The position numbers and the translations under genes were made by a program. From Acestrorhynchus altus (taxonomy: Eukaryota > Chordata > Actinopteri > Characiformes > Acestrorhynchidae), in contig CM067520.1 in NCBI GenBank assembly GCA_034509495.1, positions 22,752,104 to 22,816,103 on the forward strand: a DNA stretch of 64,000 nucleotides, written 5' to 3'. Under the pieces are notes generated by a model. The model made no database searches. It saw nothing but the letters and a program-made list of their open reading frames with translations, and was not told where the DNA came from. Within the stretch, counting starts at the first letter, position 1; every line of letters begins with the position of its first letter. Positions 11,743-24,134 of the stretch are shown one piece after another.

Positions 11743-12826
11743 TTATTTCCTCTTCCGGTTGATTGGAGATCTGCTTCTGGACCTCCTAAAGACATGAGAA
11801 AAGAGAAGTTAGTTAATGAAGTCCTGAAGCTCAAAGCAGGTAATGTTAAATATTGGTTTCTCCATGACAAAGATTTTAAATAATAATGAGACAAACATCT
11901 ATACGCTACAAGTATTCTCCCCTTTCTGCTCAGTACCATCTCTAACAGCAGAAACCTGAACAATCACGCCCTCTACTGGAACTAAAAAATATTTTACTTG
12001 GCCCTAACGTCACTTTTTTGAGTGGCACAGAATCACTGGATTTCAATGCATATAAAGGATAATGTCATTATAAGCAAATTCTATTACATTAGTGCACTTT
12101 CTTTACTTTATAAACTCAAGTTAATATTTTGAGAACCATATAGTTCCAAGAGAAAGATTTTTTTTATTTCTAAGACATATCAATAAATTACTATAGTTCA
12201 AATATCAAAACAAAAACTTTTAATATGCTGTTCAAAGTGTTTCTTAAGCAGCAAAACAGACTTCTTAATAGGTGCGACGTGCACATTTGTTCATCCTGCT
12301 TTATGGGCTACATTCTACCTGCAGACCTGTTTCTTACACACCTTCGGGCAGGAGGTGAACGAGCAGCCCTTCGCTGTCTGACAGGGGGAGAGTAGCTGAG
12401 TGATCGGGAGTCTCTGAGTGAGTCTGCTGGAACTCTTGGTCGGCGAGGAGGGCTGTAAATATAACAATAAAGTAAGTCTGATGCACAACTGGGGAGGAAA
12501 ATGTTCTACTATAATTAACATAACAGTACAGTAAACATTGTAGTACCTTTTCTTCTCCTCTTTGTCACTTTCTGATGAGGACGATGAGTGTCTACTTGCT
12601 GCTGTTTTATCAGGTCTGAGAAATAAAGAATTAAAAAAATTCAGAATTAATCCCCCCAAGTTCATCCATATACCATAAATAAATATTACATCTTATAATT
12701 AGTGCAGTCCCAAATTCAATTCCTTATGTCTGCATTTATTAATATAAAACATTGCTTTTAATCAAATACAGCTTTAAATGCTTCAGCAGAATACCCACGA
12801 TGCTTGAGGGAGACATATATATATAC

Positions 12827-12889
<63 letters not shown>

Positions 12890-13143
12890 TATATACATAT
12901 ATATATACATATATATATATACATATACATATATATACATATACATATATATATATACACACATATACATATACACATATACATACATATATACACATAT
13001 ATACATATATATACATTATATATACATATATATACATATATACATTATATATACATATATACATATATACATTATATATACATTATATATATATACATAA
13101 TATATACATATACATATATATATACATATACACATATATATAC

Positions 13144-13202
<59 letters not shown>

Positions 13203-16200
13203 GAAATGACTATACTCAAAACTTATACAACCCTAACACTTACCCTTTCCCTGTTTCAGAGTCAGAACTATCTGAAGACGAGGATGAAGATGAAGAGGAT
13301 GAAGAAGAGCTGGAGCTGCTTTTGCTCTTCTTCCTTGGCATCACAGCCTCCATTTCAGGTCTCCCATTCACTACATTCTCTCCTCTGATTGGCTGCCTTT
13401 GGTTCTGTGCTGCTGGTGACTGTCCCCCTGACCTGCCCCTGGATACCTCTCTTGCTTCTGACTGGCTGAAGAGCTGTGACCTGGATCTCTGAGGCCAGTC
13501 TCTTGATGGGGACCGGTGGCCCAACTGGTTTGGAGGGCTGGCAAGAAAATTTTAGCCCGTAGAGGGGAAGGGGAGCGAGACCTGAACCTTTTCTCTGAGC
13601 CACTCATTCTTCCCTCTGTCACTTCCATTTTGTCCTTGTCTAGTCTGGTTTTATCCCTTTCTCTACATCTGGCCTCCTCTGTGGAGACAGTGAGGAGGAG
13701 GAGGATGAATTAGATGAGGATGAAGAAGAAGATGATGAAGAAGAAGAGGCAGAGCGCTGTGGGGGTGACTTTTTTTCTTTTTTTTTTTTTCGCCGCCCCT
13801 TTTCTTTTTTTGCTGTCACGCCTCCTTCTGGATGTATTTTCCTCTCCCTTTCCTTTTTCCCTGTCCCGGGCTTCTTTTCTCTGAATGAGACCTAGTACTT
13901 TCTGGGCGCCAGTGGCTAGAGAGGGTGTAATGACAAGACCTGGGTGAAGAAATTAAGTGTGTTCAATCATGAGAATCTTAACTGGTCACTGAAGTTTTTA
14001 ACCCAAAGAGGCAATATTATAAAATAATAATCTAAGAACATTTTTAATATGACAGCTTCAGGTTTTCCAATTCCACCTTAAATGACGTACAACGTTTACT
14101 GTGTACAGATGCCTGAATCTAATAAAACTGACTAAGAAACCAGGAAAAGGAGACCAACTTGAGCCTTTAACAGTATTCACTACAAATGAAAAACATACAT
14201 ATTTTTATACAGAACATTAAATTATATCATTATATCATTAGAGATTAACAGAGAGGTCAGAATGGGTCACTATGGTTCTAGAACACTAAACAGTTTGAAC
14301 AGAGGTCACTAACAGGCAGGCCACAGATCCAACAGATCTACTACAGGCCTACCAAGATCACACATGGGACCAGAAGAATGGTCTCCATCTGGGCTGTTCA
14401 CTGCACATAGGGCCTAGAAGTGACCCCAAAAGAGATTTAGCTGGCTGTAATGATGGGGCACTTTTGGGCAGCCCAACTGGGTTCCAGTAACATGTACAAT
14501 TCCATTCAGGGTCCACGCCCACCTGGAATCCACGTAGCCATCATCCTACTCATGTGAGAACTGCAACTCGAGACGTTTAATCTTTCCACAGACATTTTAA
14601 ATGAGAATGGTATAGGCACCCCTCTTGAGACACCCCTCAAAGAACCAGTTATAGCGCCTTAATTTTTAAAGGTGAAGGGAAATTCACACCCACTGCTGAT
14701 TTCACCCAATCTACAGAGCTTCAGTGGGTTCATAAGCAAGAAACCAAACTAGCAGTAATGTTTATCGGCCATTATTTTAATATCGTACTGATGATCTTGA
14801 CGATTCGGTGTCTCACCTGTATGGAGGACTGCGTCTACGTGGGCTTCGAGACCGGCTGCTTCTAGTCCTTCTCTCTTTGGAGCTGCCTGCTCGGTCTCTG
14901 TCTCTGCCTCCTCGAACTGATTCCTCTCCTCTCCCTGAGACGATCCCACTGTCCTCCGCGGGAGGGAGGCGCAGGATGCGCGTGAGAAGGGCCTCCTCGC
15001 CTCCGCCCCGGCTGGGGGAGCGAGAGGTCATCTGATACTGCCGGGGCGGAGTGTGCCGTACAGGAGTTCGGGAGCGAGACAAAGTCTGTTTACTCTGGGG
15101 CTCATTCTCCCTCCCTCTGCTCTTTGGAGAAGGCAGCAGTGGTGAGGATTCCCTTCTTCTTTCACTGTGCTTGTTCCGGTCTCTGCTTAGCGAGAATCGA
15201 TCTGCTTCGCGTTCGAGCTCTGATGGTATATCTGCTGCTTTTTGTTGTCTCTAGGTCTTGGCTCTTTTGTTTTGGGTTCTAGAGGCCTCCTGTGGACTGT
15301 ACCTGCCTCGTTCTCTACCTGCATTCCGTATCGGAGGTGATGGGGGAGGGCTGGAACTTTCGGTGGGGGTGTACTTCTCTTTTCCTCGATCCCGCTCTCT
15401 GTTTTCTCCACGATCTCGCTCCCTTGGAGCTACTCTTGGGGGAGAATTTGATTGTAAGGACCTTCTGTCTCTGTCTATCTCTTTGCTTCTCTTGTCCTGA
15501 TCCTCTTCTCGACTGGATGAAGAATGGCTGTGTTAACAGTATTCTCCGCTCTTCTCTCCACTGGAGGGTACCTGTCCTCCTTGCTCTCTTTCTGCATCCT
15601 TTCTCCTTCTTTCGCCATGCCATAGCCTGAGCACTGAGGGAAGGGGACACCACCTTAACAAACCCACTGTTCTCATTTGTGGTGCTCTTCTTTTTCTCCT
15701 GCTTTTCATCATCAGAAGATGAGGAAGAGGATGAGGAAGAGGATGAAGAAGAAGAAGAGGAGGAAGATGAAGAACTGTCGATTGTCACTATCACAGCATT
15801 ACCACTGCCGCTAAGGTTACATTACTACTGGCTGTTGCTATTTTCATGGCAGTTTTAGGCTTGCTTTTCTTCTCCAGCTTCTCTTTCTCTCGCTCTTTCT
15901 CCTTTGCCTGCTGTTTTTCTTTATCCTTCTCCTGTGAGCTCTTTTCTCTCATTCTTCCAAGCCTTTCATCCTCTTCCCTCACGTTTTTCTCCTTCCTCTC
16001 AGCCTCGGCCACTGCCTTTTCTCTGTCCATCCTCCTCTCCGTCTCACTCATCTGCCCAGATGCCTTCAGAGTGTTTGTTGGAGGACCTGACATTTCTCCC
16101 TCTTTCTCTCTCTCTATTCTCTCGCTCCTTTTCTTCCTTCCCGATCCCTCTTGCCTCTATCTTTTTTCTTCTGCTCTTCTCGCTCCCTCTCTCTAGCCCT

Positions 16201-19200
16201 TTCCTTCTCCCTTTGCTCTTCTCGCTCCCTCTCCCTAGCTCTTTCCTTCTCTTTGCCTCTTCGCCTTTCTCCCCTAGTTCTTTCTTTCTTCTCTCTTTGC
16301 TTCCTTCTCGCCTCCTTCCTAGCTCTTCTCTTTTTGCTCTCTGTCATTCTTCTCCTAGCTTTGTCCTTTTTTTTCTGCTCTTCTCGCTTTATTAACGCTT
16401 CGGCCAGCCTTTTTTTCTTCGTTTTCCATTAGAGTACAGAGCGGCGGCAGGAGGCAGAGTCACTGGAGCGGTCTCTGCCTCTTTCGCGACCTTTATCACC
16501 TGCTCTCGCGTCTTTCCGACTCTGTGAGAAGTCTCTATCTCCATCCCTCAGTCTGTCTCTGTCCCTCCCTCCATCTCTCTCTCGGTCTCTGTTTGAAGGA
16601 GCTGTGAGAGAAAGTCCTTTGTTTCTGTCTCCACTGCGTCCTCTCTGATCTGTTTCTTTCTGCTGTGGAGGTGATGGGGATGAGGAGTAGCTGTACAGCT
16701 TTGTCCCTCTTTCTCCGCTTTCATCCTCCTGCTTCTTTTCTACACACTTCTTTTGCCGCCCCATCTTTCTGGGGTTTCCTTTTTGGGAGATGGAGAAGGA
16801 GAGGTGGATCTGTGGTCTTTTTTTTCTCTCTGTAGTGCTTTGGTCTTTCTCCTCGGCCCAGGCTCTTCTGTCCCGCCATGCCTAAGGTGAGATGGGGATG
16901 AGAGGAACTGCGCCGTCCTCTCTGGAGCTTTTTCTTTTTCACATGCTCTCAATGCATCCTCTCGTCCCTCCTGTTTCGGCCACCAGGGACCTGGAACGTC
17001 TTGGAGATCTCTGGAACAACACAGGAGCAGTATTAATTTTTTAATACCACATTTATAGTTACGTACATTACTCATCAGTGGCTAACAAGGAACTGGAAAC
17101 GCCTTGCTTTATTAAGTCATTCTGGTCAAATCACTCCCTCTCTGAAAGTAAAGTTTGCTTAGAGCTACCCCCATCATCACGGTGTAGACTACGTCATACT
17201 GAACAACTACGTCATCTCCAACAGACTTGCTTTATGCAAGTACATTCACAGTTAAACAAAACAAACATGTGCATTCTGATGTGAAACTGCAGCTCTGCAG
17301 AAAGATCATTCTCAGGGTGGCTGAAGGTTGTCATTCCAGCCAAACGGAAGTGCTTGTGCACAGTTATCTGAAGATCAGGTGTTACTGCTGTTTTTATAGA
17401 CTCAGAACCTGTCGCCACACCAACCCTGCGCAGATACGGTCCGACACCCCTGGTTTAAAGTAAAGACGTTACCCTACATACACTTCAGACATGTCCACAC
17501 TCATTTCTTACCTCTCTAATCTCCATCCTTTCCGGGCTTTCCTGGCGGTTACGACCCCTTCGATCGGGAGACCTGCCCCTTCCCTCGCTTTTGAAGTAGG
17601 AGCTGCTTCTGCTGCCTCTCCCTTACTGAGCTAGACTCCATTGTGAGTGTGAAAGGATAAGTTTCCAGTGGAACTGCATTATACTGCGTATTGCTTATTT
17701 ATACTATGATACTGAAGACATTCCCGCCACACATTAGGGGTGTAACAGCTTGTCTATTTGTACCAAACAACAGTACACACAGTAGTGGACAAAGACTAAT
17801 GTCCACTGAAAAGGATAAACAACATTCTGGCCTTTTCACATCTCATTTAACTCATGAAATCATGGTGGATCAGACAAGGATGCTGTTACACTCCTACCAA
17901 ATACCCCTTTTCTAACAGTACAATATTTTCGATACTCTTCATACCTGTGAGCCGAGCTGGACGATGCACTGCGGTGCCTTCTGTCTGTGTAGGTGGAGGA
18001 GTCTCATTTCACTCACCTTTCCTTCCCTTCTTGACAGCTGTTTATCCTCAGATGAACTGAAATGAAACAAAAAGAATGCAGAGGTGAAGAAAACACGCAC
18101 ACGATCCGAAAACCTCGTTTTCTCTGGTTTAAGAAAGCATGGCTCACCTTTCTTGGTCACTCTGTACTGATTCTTCCCTGTAAGACAAAGAAGAAAAAGT
18201 TACACATCCAGTTTGTGGCTTCAGATCACTAAAATCTCACTCTCATAAAATTCAGACCACAGTCACACTCATAGAGAGTTAATTTTAACTTACCTTTTCT
18301 TTCTCTTTCTTCTTGTTTTTTCTTTTTTCTCCCAAGGCTGGGATGGTAGGACTCCTTCTGAGCTGAGAAAGAAAAGAAAAAGACAGATCACAAAGGGCCC
18401 AAAACACAGATACTGACCATGCATCACCCTGAAGCAAACGTGTTCTTCCTTCCAGTTCTACTCTTTACATTTATGGCATTCAGCAGACGCCCTTATCCAG
18501 AGCGACTTACAAAAGTGCTTTACCTGTCTCTGCTTTTGTTTTTCTTTCTTTTCTTCTTTCGACTCTGTTTCCGTGTAGAGGATGAGTCTGACTCCTCAGA
18601 ATCTTCAATTATCCTGTAAATCAAAATGGGAACATTAAAACAAAGACCAAGCAGGCAACAGACCCAAGAGCAGAATGCCATGCAAATAAAAAAGTGTTTG
18701 TTTAAAAACAGGTTGTTGTCACTTCAGTATTTTGATATCAGCCTTCAATATTGGACAGTCAATGAATTGTAGCTGGAAATTGGATATTGGTCAAAATTCA
18801 ATATTGAGTCATTGTCAAGCTCTGATATTAACCAGATGTTAAAATTTGGCACCATCACTTAAAACTAACATATTAATGTCCACCAATATTTGAATTTCAC
18901 CAAGCATTGATGTTCACCTTCTGATGTTTAGCTGACGTTGCGCTTTGGTCTCCATACCTCACAAACAAAACGCTGATGTTCTTCATCAACATGATGTGGT
19001 CATAAGTTTTTTCAAAGATTTTGGAATTTGATTATTTTAAAACAAAAAAAAATTATGGTCATAAAATTACACATTGACCAGACTTTGGTTTAATTACATT
19101 ATCTAACTCCACTGACTCCTGAAGGTCAAAATTCAAAGTCACAATGACATGGACATGTGACATTTGTTAAACATAGGAATTTGGTTGTGATGTTAACCAA

Positions 19201-21662
19201 AAAGAAAACACTAAGGTCAGCGGTCTGACACGGAGATAGTTGCAATAACCTACTTGTCCATCAGTAACCTGCTTAATCCCCATCCACTTCAGGATCACCA
19301 CACTGGTCTCAATGTGTTGAGATGTATTAAGAACATATTATTTTGAAGATAAAAGAAACTTGTTTATATCTTGTAAAGTACTCTGAAGAACACTTTCTTC
19401 TGGAAACTTTGGCAACTACATGGCTTTGTTCAATTTCATCAGAACAGTTCAAACATAAGAAGTGATTGTTTAGACCAACCATGACCTCGATCAAAACTAC
19501 AAATTACACCTGGATCCACTTACTGGTACTTTTTGTTGCTGTAGCTCCTCTCCTCTCTGTTCTCTTTCTTTCTCCTCAGCTCTTTTCTGTCCGGTGAAAG
19601 AGGAGTTATCCACGTAGTTCGAGCTAATGCCAAAGGCTTTCTTTCTCAATGGTCAGTTCTTTCTGCTGGTTAGCAGCAGCGAAAAGTGTGGGTCTCAGTC
19701 ACACTGAACGAGAACAAGAGAAAATGTGAGACAATTATTAGAAAATGCCATCAAAAATTTACACCAGAGTGACTTGAAGAAACCTACCATGTAGGCCAAG
19801 TGGTATGGATCAAAAAAACAAATCATATCCCAAACATATTTACCTGAAAGGGGATGTACTATATACAACTATATAAGACGGAATATACATGTACTGGCAT
19901 CTTTATTCACTCTAATCGTCTTCCCAGAGCCACCTTATGTGCCTCCATAGTCTGACTGAGAATGGAAGTGTGGACAAAGGGGAGCAAAGCAGAGGAGGAG
20001 CCGTGAGCGGGGAAGGAACAGAGCAAGGGAGCAGAGAAAAAGGTTTTCTGCAAGATTGAAACAGAACTTTTTATTTTCACTTTAAAACTCGATATATAAA
20101 TGATGTCCTTCATTTCTTAATGCTTGATTACCAAGATTTTCCGGACTATAAGCCACTACTTTTTTTCCACGATTTAAACCATGTGGTTTATAATGAGGTG
20201 CAGCTTTTTCTTCTTATATATGTTATTTTCCAGGGTGCGGTTTATAGTCCGGTGTGGCTTATAGTCCAGAAAATACGGTATATCCCATATTGATATATCA
20301 TTATATCACCAATATATACTCCAGTCCTACTCTCCATGCCTGCTACAGTTCATATGACGGTAACTCTACTCAGCTCATGCTACCTGCTTGTTTACACTTG
20401 TATCACTTTCAAACCTCCAATCAGGAATATTTATAGTAACTGTTTTAAGACATAGTCTGTTTCCCATCAAGTGTTTTTCTACATACAGCTGAAGAGAAAG
20501 AGGAGAGCATCAAAACACACACTGGTTTGGTACCAATACTATCTAATCTATTGAGTAAAATTACATGCTGTCTAGGTTTACTGTAATACCTGCCTGTAGA
20601 GCATAAAAGCTGATGTACCAAAGAAAACGAGGACAGTCCTATATATTTGCATATAAACTGCATCTTTTCCTTCATTCCTGATACTGGAATGGAACCTGTA
20701 CTGTACTGAACTGTAGTCTTGTTTATCCCACCTTCACGCCATTTTTTTCCCAGAGGCTAGGAGGCTCCTGTTTCTCCGCAGCATTAAATCTAAAAACTGT
20801 TCACTCTCTTCAATCTCTTCTGCAGAGTAATTCTTCCAAAAAGAAAAGATCAGTCATTACACATCTGCATGAAACCATGACAGCATTATAGTTATCAATC
20901 CAGCTAAACTTAAACTGTAAACTGTTGGATTTGCATTGTATTGTGGTTTAGGAGTATGGCTACCGTAATTGTAGTCTCATTTGTCCCACCCAGTCCCCTA
21001 CTATTCCTCTCCTCTGTCTCCCTCTTGCTGCCGCATGAGCAAAAAGACTCAATCACCATTTTGTCTCTCTTCTTAATCCTAATTTCAGCAGTCCCACCTT
21101 TATAACAATAATGTTCTCAGTTTTTAAGAACTTATTTTAACTCATGAAATCATGGTGGTTCAGAAAATGTGTAGGTGTTTTTGGGAGCCTGTGGAACCAC
21201 AACAAAAAAGTAAACATTCACTCATTGTTGCTTAATTTACAAAATACAGCAGGGGTGCTCAACTCCTAACCTGAGGGCTGGTCTTCAGCAAAGTTCAGAA
21301 GTTGCCCTACGCAAACACACCTTATTCAGCTTATCATTTAATTACCAGGCTAAGACGGTTTGTTGGAGTGGAGCAACTACCAAGAACATTTGAGTGGACC
21401 TTACCCCTGTTCCTCCATCATGTCCTGAAGTTCAGCACATTTGACCTCCAGCTGCCTTTTTCCCTCTGGTGCTCCAGGATGTCAGCATTAGGGCTGCCGT
21501 TGAGCTGGCTTCCTCCAGCCTCTCTCGCCCCTTTTTGTCATCTTTAACTCCTCCTGCCATGGTCATCTCTGTTAAGTACTTGGAACGGATGCTCGAAAAG
21601 GTTCCTCTGCACATAGCTGTGCCACTGCCCTTCATGCATTGGGGTCCAATCCCGTTATACAT
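11743..21662 (-). CDS. srrm2: Serine/arginine repetitive matrix protein 2, about 15 coding exons, frame broken in places
   Basis: SRRM2 is a large disordered SR protein of the spliceosome and nuclear speckles; its N-terminal cwc21 domain contacts core splicing factors. Exons seen: about 21408-21662 (starts MYNGIG, cwc21 region), about 20755-20827 (YSAEEIEE), 19524-19703 (THALAAANQQ-like, damaged), 18524-18613, 18294-18362, 18148-18177, 18017-18056, 17945-17984 (RRHRSASSSSAHR), 17512 to about 17628, the long SR exon 14817-17010, 13244-13939, 12547-12615, 12342-12452 and 11743-11785. The exon at 12342-12452 encodes SLRDSRSLSYSP, which matches the human C-terminal region, and the protein ends RSRSPINRKRK. 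The long exons are rich in RS, RE/KE and poly-Ser codons. Many one- or two-base frame changes interrupt exons 1, 3 and 4 and the long exons. Since conserved peptide resumes after each, I infer sequence or assembly error rather than gene death. Confidence 0.85.
12813..13200. repeat. Long (TA)n/(CATATA)n microsatellite in an srrm2 intron
   Basis: About 390 bases of almost pure alternating TA with interspersed CATATA, ACATTATA and ACACAT units lie between the srrm2 exons at 12547-12615 and 13244-13939. The start and end are pure (TA)n and the centre is a higher-order mixture. Open frames across it are artefacts of the repeat. It ends about 45 bases from the exon 12 donor. Confidence 0.95.
13940..14816. 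other. srrm2 intron without recognised features
   Basis: Intronic sequence between the exon ending at 14817 and the one beginning at 13939. No repeat family or RNA was recognised. The block 14320-14640 has the moderate G+C of an old interspersed element, but no second copy is present in the window. Confidence 0.4.
17315..17465. repeat. Short copy of the 'tcattccagccaaacgg' repeat
   Basis: Contains gttgtcattccagccaaacg and ends cggtccgacacccctggttta, the latter a mirror of the aggggtgtctgacc start seen near 7906. It lies in an srrm2 intron and belongs to the family at 3285-3625. Confidence 0.45.
18462..18518. repeat. Common fish repeat core beside an srrm2 splice donor
   Basis: The block tttacatttatggcattcag-cagacgcccttatccagagc is a core sequence found widely in teleost interspersed repeats. 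On the minus strand it begins only a few bases downstream of the GTAAAG donor of the exon at 18524-18613, so the repeat supplies nearly all the proximal intron sequence. Confidence 0.6.
20128..20281. mobile_element. Palindromic MITE, full copy in duplication copy A
   Basis: The ends are inverted repeats: attttccggactataagcca at the left and cttatagtccagaaaatacgg at the right. The middle holds gtttaaaccatgtggtttat and gaggtgcagctttttcttctt. The same element occurs at 49290-49438. It is a small foldback-type element, common in fish, with no coding sequence. Confidence 0.8.
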
Positions 21663-21967
21663 CTCTGATCTGGAGGAGTGTGAGGAAAAGAGGGTGAAGG
21701 GTGGGGACAGATAATAGTACACACAACTTGCCAGGTGAGGACATGCTCCAAAGGACACTGCTTGTACAGCAAGCTGCATTGTTTTCTGTAACTCAATGTT
21801 TATACCTGAATATATGGTCTTTAGTGATGCTCAAGAAGCATGGTGTCTGAACACCAACAGCATGAAGTACATCTCCAACTTTGTCTTCTCTGCTGAGAAG
21901 AATGAGAACAAACCTCTTTAGTAAATGTAAATGTGCATACAGAATATGTTCTCTGCATCCATGAAGT

Positions 21968-22012
<45 letters not shown>
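21968..22012. repeat. (AC)n microsatellite in copy A
   Basis: A pure CA/TG dinucleotide run of about 44 bases upstream of srrm2 exon 1. The matching run in copy B (27202-27223) is about half as long. Confidence 0.95.
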
Positions 22013-22015
<3 letters not shown>

Positions 22016-22160
22016 GGTGCAGTGAGCACACATGCCTGGAGCGGCGGGCAGCACACAGCATCTGGGGAGCAGTTAGGGAGTTTTTCTAGGGTCAGCTTCA
22101 ATCCCATCTGCCAGTTCAGCTAATCAAACCTGACAAATCAGTCACATGGCTGGCTCCTAA
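22013..22160. repeat. Dispersed repeat 'gggtgcagtgagcacac', copy A
   Basis: After the (AC)n tract comes tagggtgcagtgagcacaca, then gcggcgggcagcacacagca and ctggggagcagttagg. A longer relative at 46740-46935 reads ggggcagtgagcacacgtgc and continues with a tRNA-like caaggctggttccctaacca. The family looks like a SINE 3' part. Copy B is at 27224-27360. Confidence 0.5.
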
Positions 22161-22194
22161 CAACCCTAGCTTTCTAGGGAGGCCATCACTCTCC

Positions 22195-22795
22195 CCAACA
22201 AGTACTCTTCTGCAACTCATTGTCCTGTACTCTCACCCTTCTGAGGACAGATGCCCATCAACAAGCTGAATCACACATTTTAGTGCAACACCACGAGCAT
22301 GATCTTGTACTCCTGGAAGCTCTGGGACCACAAGCCTCCTGATGGTGGCCCAACGACCAACAGAGGTGGCAGAACACCTGCAACACTGCTGGTTTGATCT
22401 GAACTGAAGGTGGTGGTGCTCTTGTGATGTTCTAGGCTGGTTATTGGTGAAGATGTGAGACTAGGAGGCTTAATGATGAAGTCTGGCCTACTTGTTTAGA
22501 GAAACTGCTCGAACAGGCAGATAAACAAGCACGTGGTTGGAACCACAGGCAGGTATTAAGGGCAGATGAACGACACTGTAGTGAAACAGAAGCCTCGTGT
22601 GGTCAGAAGATGAAGTTAGTCGAGACTGGGCCTGAAAGACAAGGCCACAGCTGCTGACCTGGTGGATTCCTCACCCAGCAGAGCTGAACCAGACCTTCTT
22701 CTACCTCCACAGGTTCTCCCTCACCCACAGGCCCACTGAGATCCTCCTCGACCCGCTCGGTCCAGAAGTACGACCTCGTGAGACCCGAGCAGGAC
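22195..22795. other. Segment present in copy A but absent from copy B
   Basis: Copy A carries about 580-600 bases here between gaggccatcactctcc and tgcctgcgcgagc, while copy B joins the two flanks almost directly near 27400. The segment is moderately G+C-rich. Its end (22680-22790) is open in one plus-strand frame reading NQTFFYLHRFSLTHRPTE, which I do not recognise. It may be an insertion in A or a deletion in B. Confidence 0.6.
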
Positions 22796-23065
22796 CGTTA
22801 CGAGTTGCCTGCGCGAGCTTACGTTCCTTGTTTCCCGGCAGCGGGAGTAGATACGAGGTGTTTCCGGCACGTACACACGACTAGCAGCCGACGCAGCTCG
22901 GAGGGGAAAATATCAGCGCGACTAAAGTCAAGAGTTCCGTCAAAACCCGGAGAAGCTGCGTAACGCACGGGCTACGGCGAACAGAGTGGCGTCACGCCAA
23001 CGTCATTATCCGGCATGGAAGACGACGTCACGCCGACGTCATAAACTACATTTCCCACACTGCTC
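22740..23065 (-). promoter_or_regulatory. srrm2: srrm2 promoter region, copy A, with CRE-like repeat
   Basis: CpG-rich DNA upstream of the srrm2 first coding exon. It contains two units of a roughly 30-base repeat with gtcacgccaacgtcattatcc and gacgtcacgccgacgtcata, each bearing two ACGTCA-type CREB/ATF half-sites. The CpG density, position and minus-strand gene downstream make it the likely srrm2 promoter. Copy B has three units. Confidence 0.6.
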
Positions 23066-23201
23066 CTCTCCAAGCCAAGTGTGGCTTTTAAACTTATATT
23101 TTTTGTATACTTTTTGCCTGTTTTCATGTTGTTTTCTGATGCAAAAACACAGCTCAGATTCTGTTTTAATTTATTTTTAGAAAATTATTTTTCACATCAA
23201 A

Positions 23202-23202
<1 letters not shown>

Positions 23203-23257
<55 letters not shown>
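23203..23257. repeat. (TA)n microsatellite, copy A
   Basis: A pure TA run of about 54 bases. Copy B has only about 20 bases at the same place (27857-27875). Confidence 0.95.
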
Positions 23258-23261
<4 letters not shown>

Positions 23262-23609
23262 ATATACACAATATGAACAAACACAACATTTTTTTCTTTA
23301 TCTAATGTTTCTTCTAGTTGCATAAAACAGAGATTGTCCATAGCAGCTTTTTAAAGAAACTAATCTAAATATTTGAAATATTGGTATTTCAATAAACTGG
23401 GCTCCTTCTACAGTCACAAAATGTAATTCAGTGTAATTTCCAGTGGATAAGCAAATCACATTTCGAGGACATGTTTTACACATACATTTGTTGAGAAACT
23501 GAGACACAGAACCATAGCTAATTTTAAATTAGCTCAAATATTTTAATGTTCAGTGTGCTTACAGAAGCTCACAACTGCAATGCTATTTTCTTAATTATAT
23601 TATGAACTG

Positions 23610-23790
23610 TTGCGTGGTGTAACAGATAACACCACCAGTGATCCACCACGCCATGTGGGGGACTGGGGTTTGTTTCCCAGTTTAGGCAACTGCTGTGTCA
23701 CACCAATAAGAGCCCTTGGGCAAGACTGCTAACACTACCCTGGCCCATCTCTGTAATATAAATAACCTTGTAAACAGCTAACCTACTGGA
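23610..23790 (+). mobile_element. tRNA-derived SINE, copy A
   Basis: The sequence gtggtgtaacagataacacc resembles an RNA polymerase III A box region, and gggactggggtttgtttccc resembles a B box region. They are followed by caccaataagagcccttggg and caagactgctaacactaccc, a typical tail of fish tRNA-derived SINEs. The matching copy is at 28214-28375 in duplication copy B. Confidence 0.7.
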
Positions 23791-24134
23791 AACAGCTCAT
23801 TTTATGCGCCAGAATATTTATCAAACTCTAAAATTTACATCACCTGGTCTTTCTTAACAAAGACTGAGAACAAACCACAACCCCTAGTTAACAAGTTAAT
23901 TAAGTAGCATCATGGTAGCATAGCTGCCAAATTGAGTGCAGCTTAGTTACATATATAAGACACAATGAATATGTCTTACAGCAGTATTAACTGTTTAATT
24001 GAGAAAAAATAGGAAGAAAATGCTCTTTGTCACATGGATCATATACATGAAATAAAAAATATTTAAATCAATAACATTTCAGTATCAAAATGTCAATATC
24101 AACATCAATAATTCAAAACTGTACATCATCGCAG

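Noticed and set aside
12752..13219. Long open frames of Tyr/Ile/His/Thr on both strands
   Set aside because: They are translations of a (TA)n/(CATATA)n microsatellite; only the far end of one frame overlaps real srrm2 exon sequence, and that is on the opposite strand.
15846..16395. Plus-strand frames of Ser/Phe/Leu (116 and 163 codons)
   Set aside because: They are the complement of the purine-rich RE/KE-coding srrm2 exon, which is read on the minus strand.
23610..23790. A functional tRNA gene
   Set aside because: A-box-like and B-box-like blocks are present but there is no complete cloverleaf, and the tail is the typical fish SINE tail; the same block recurs in copy B.
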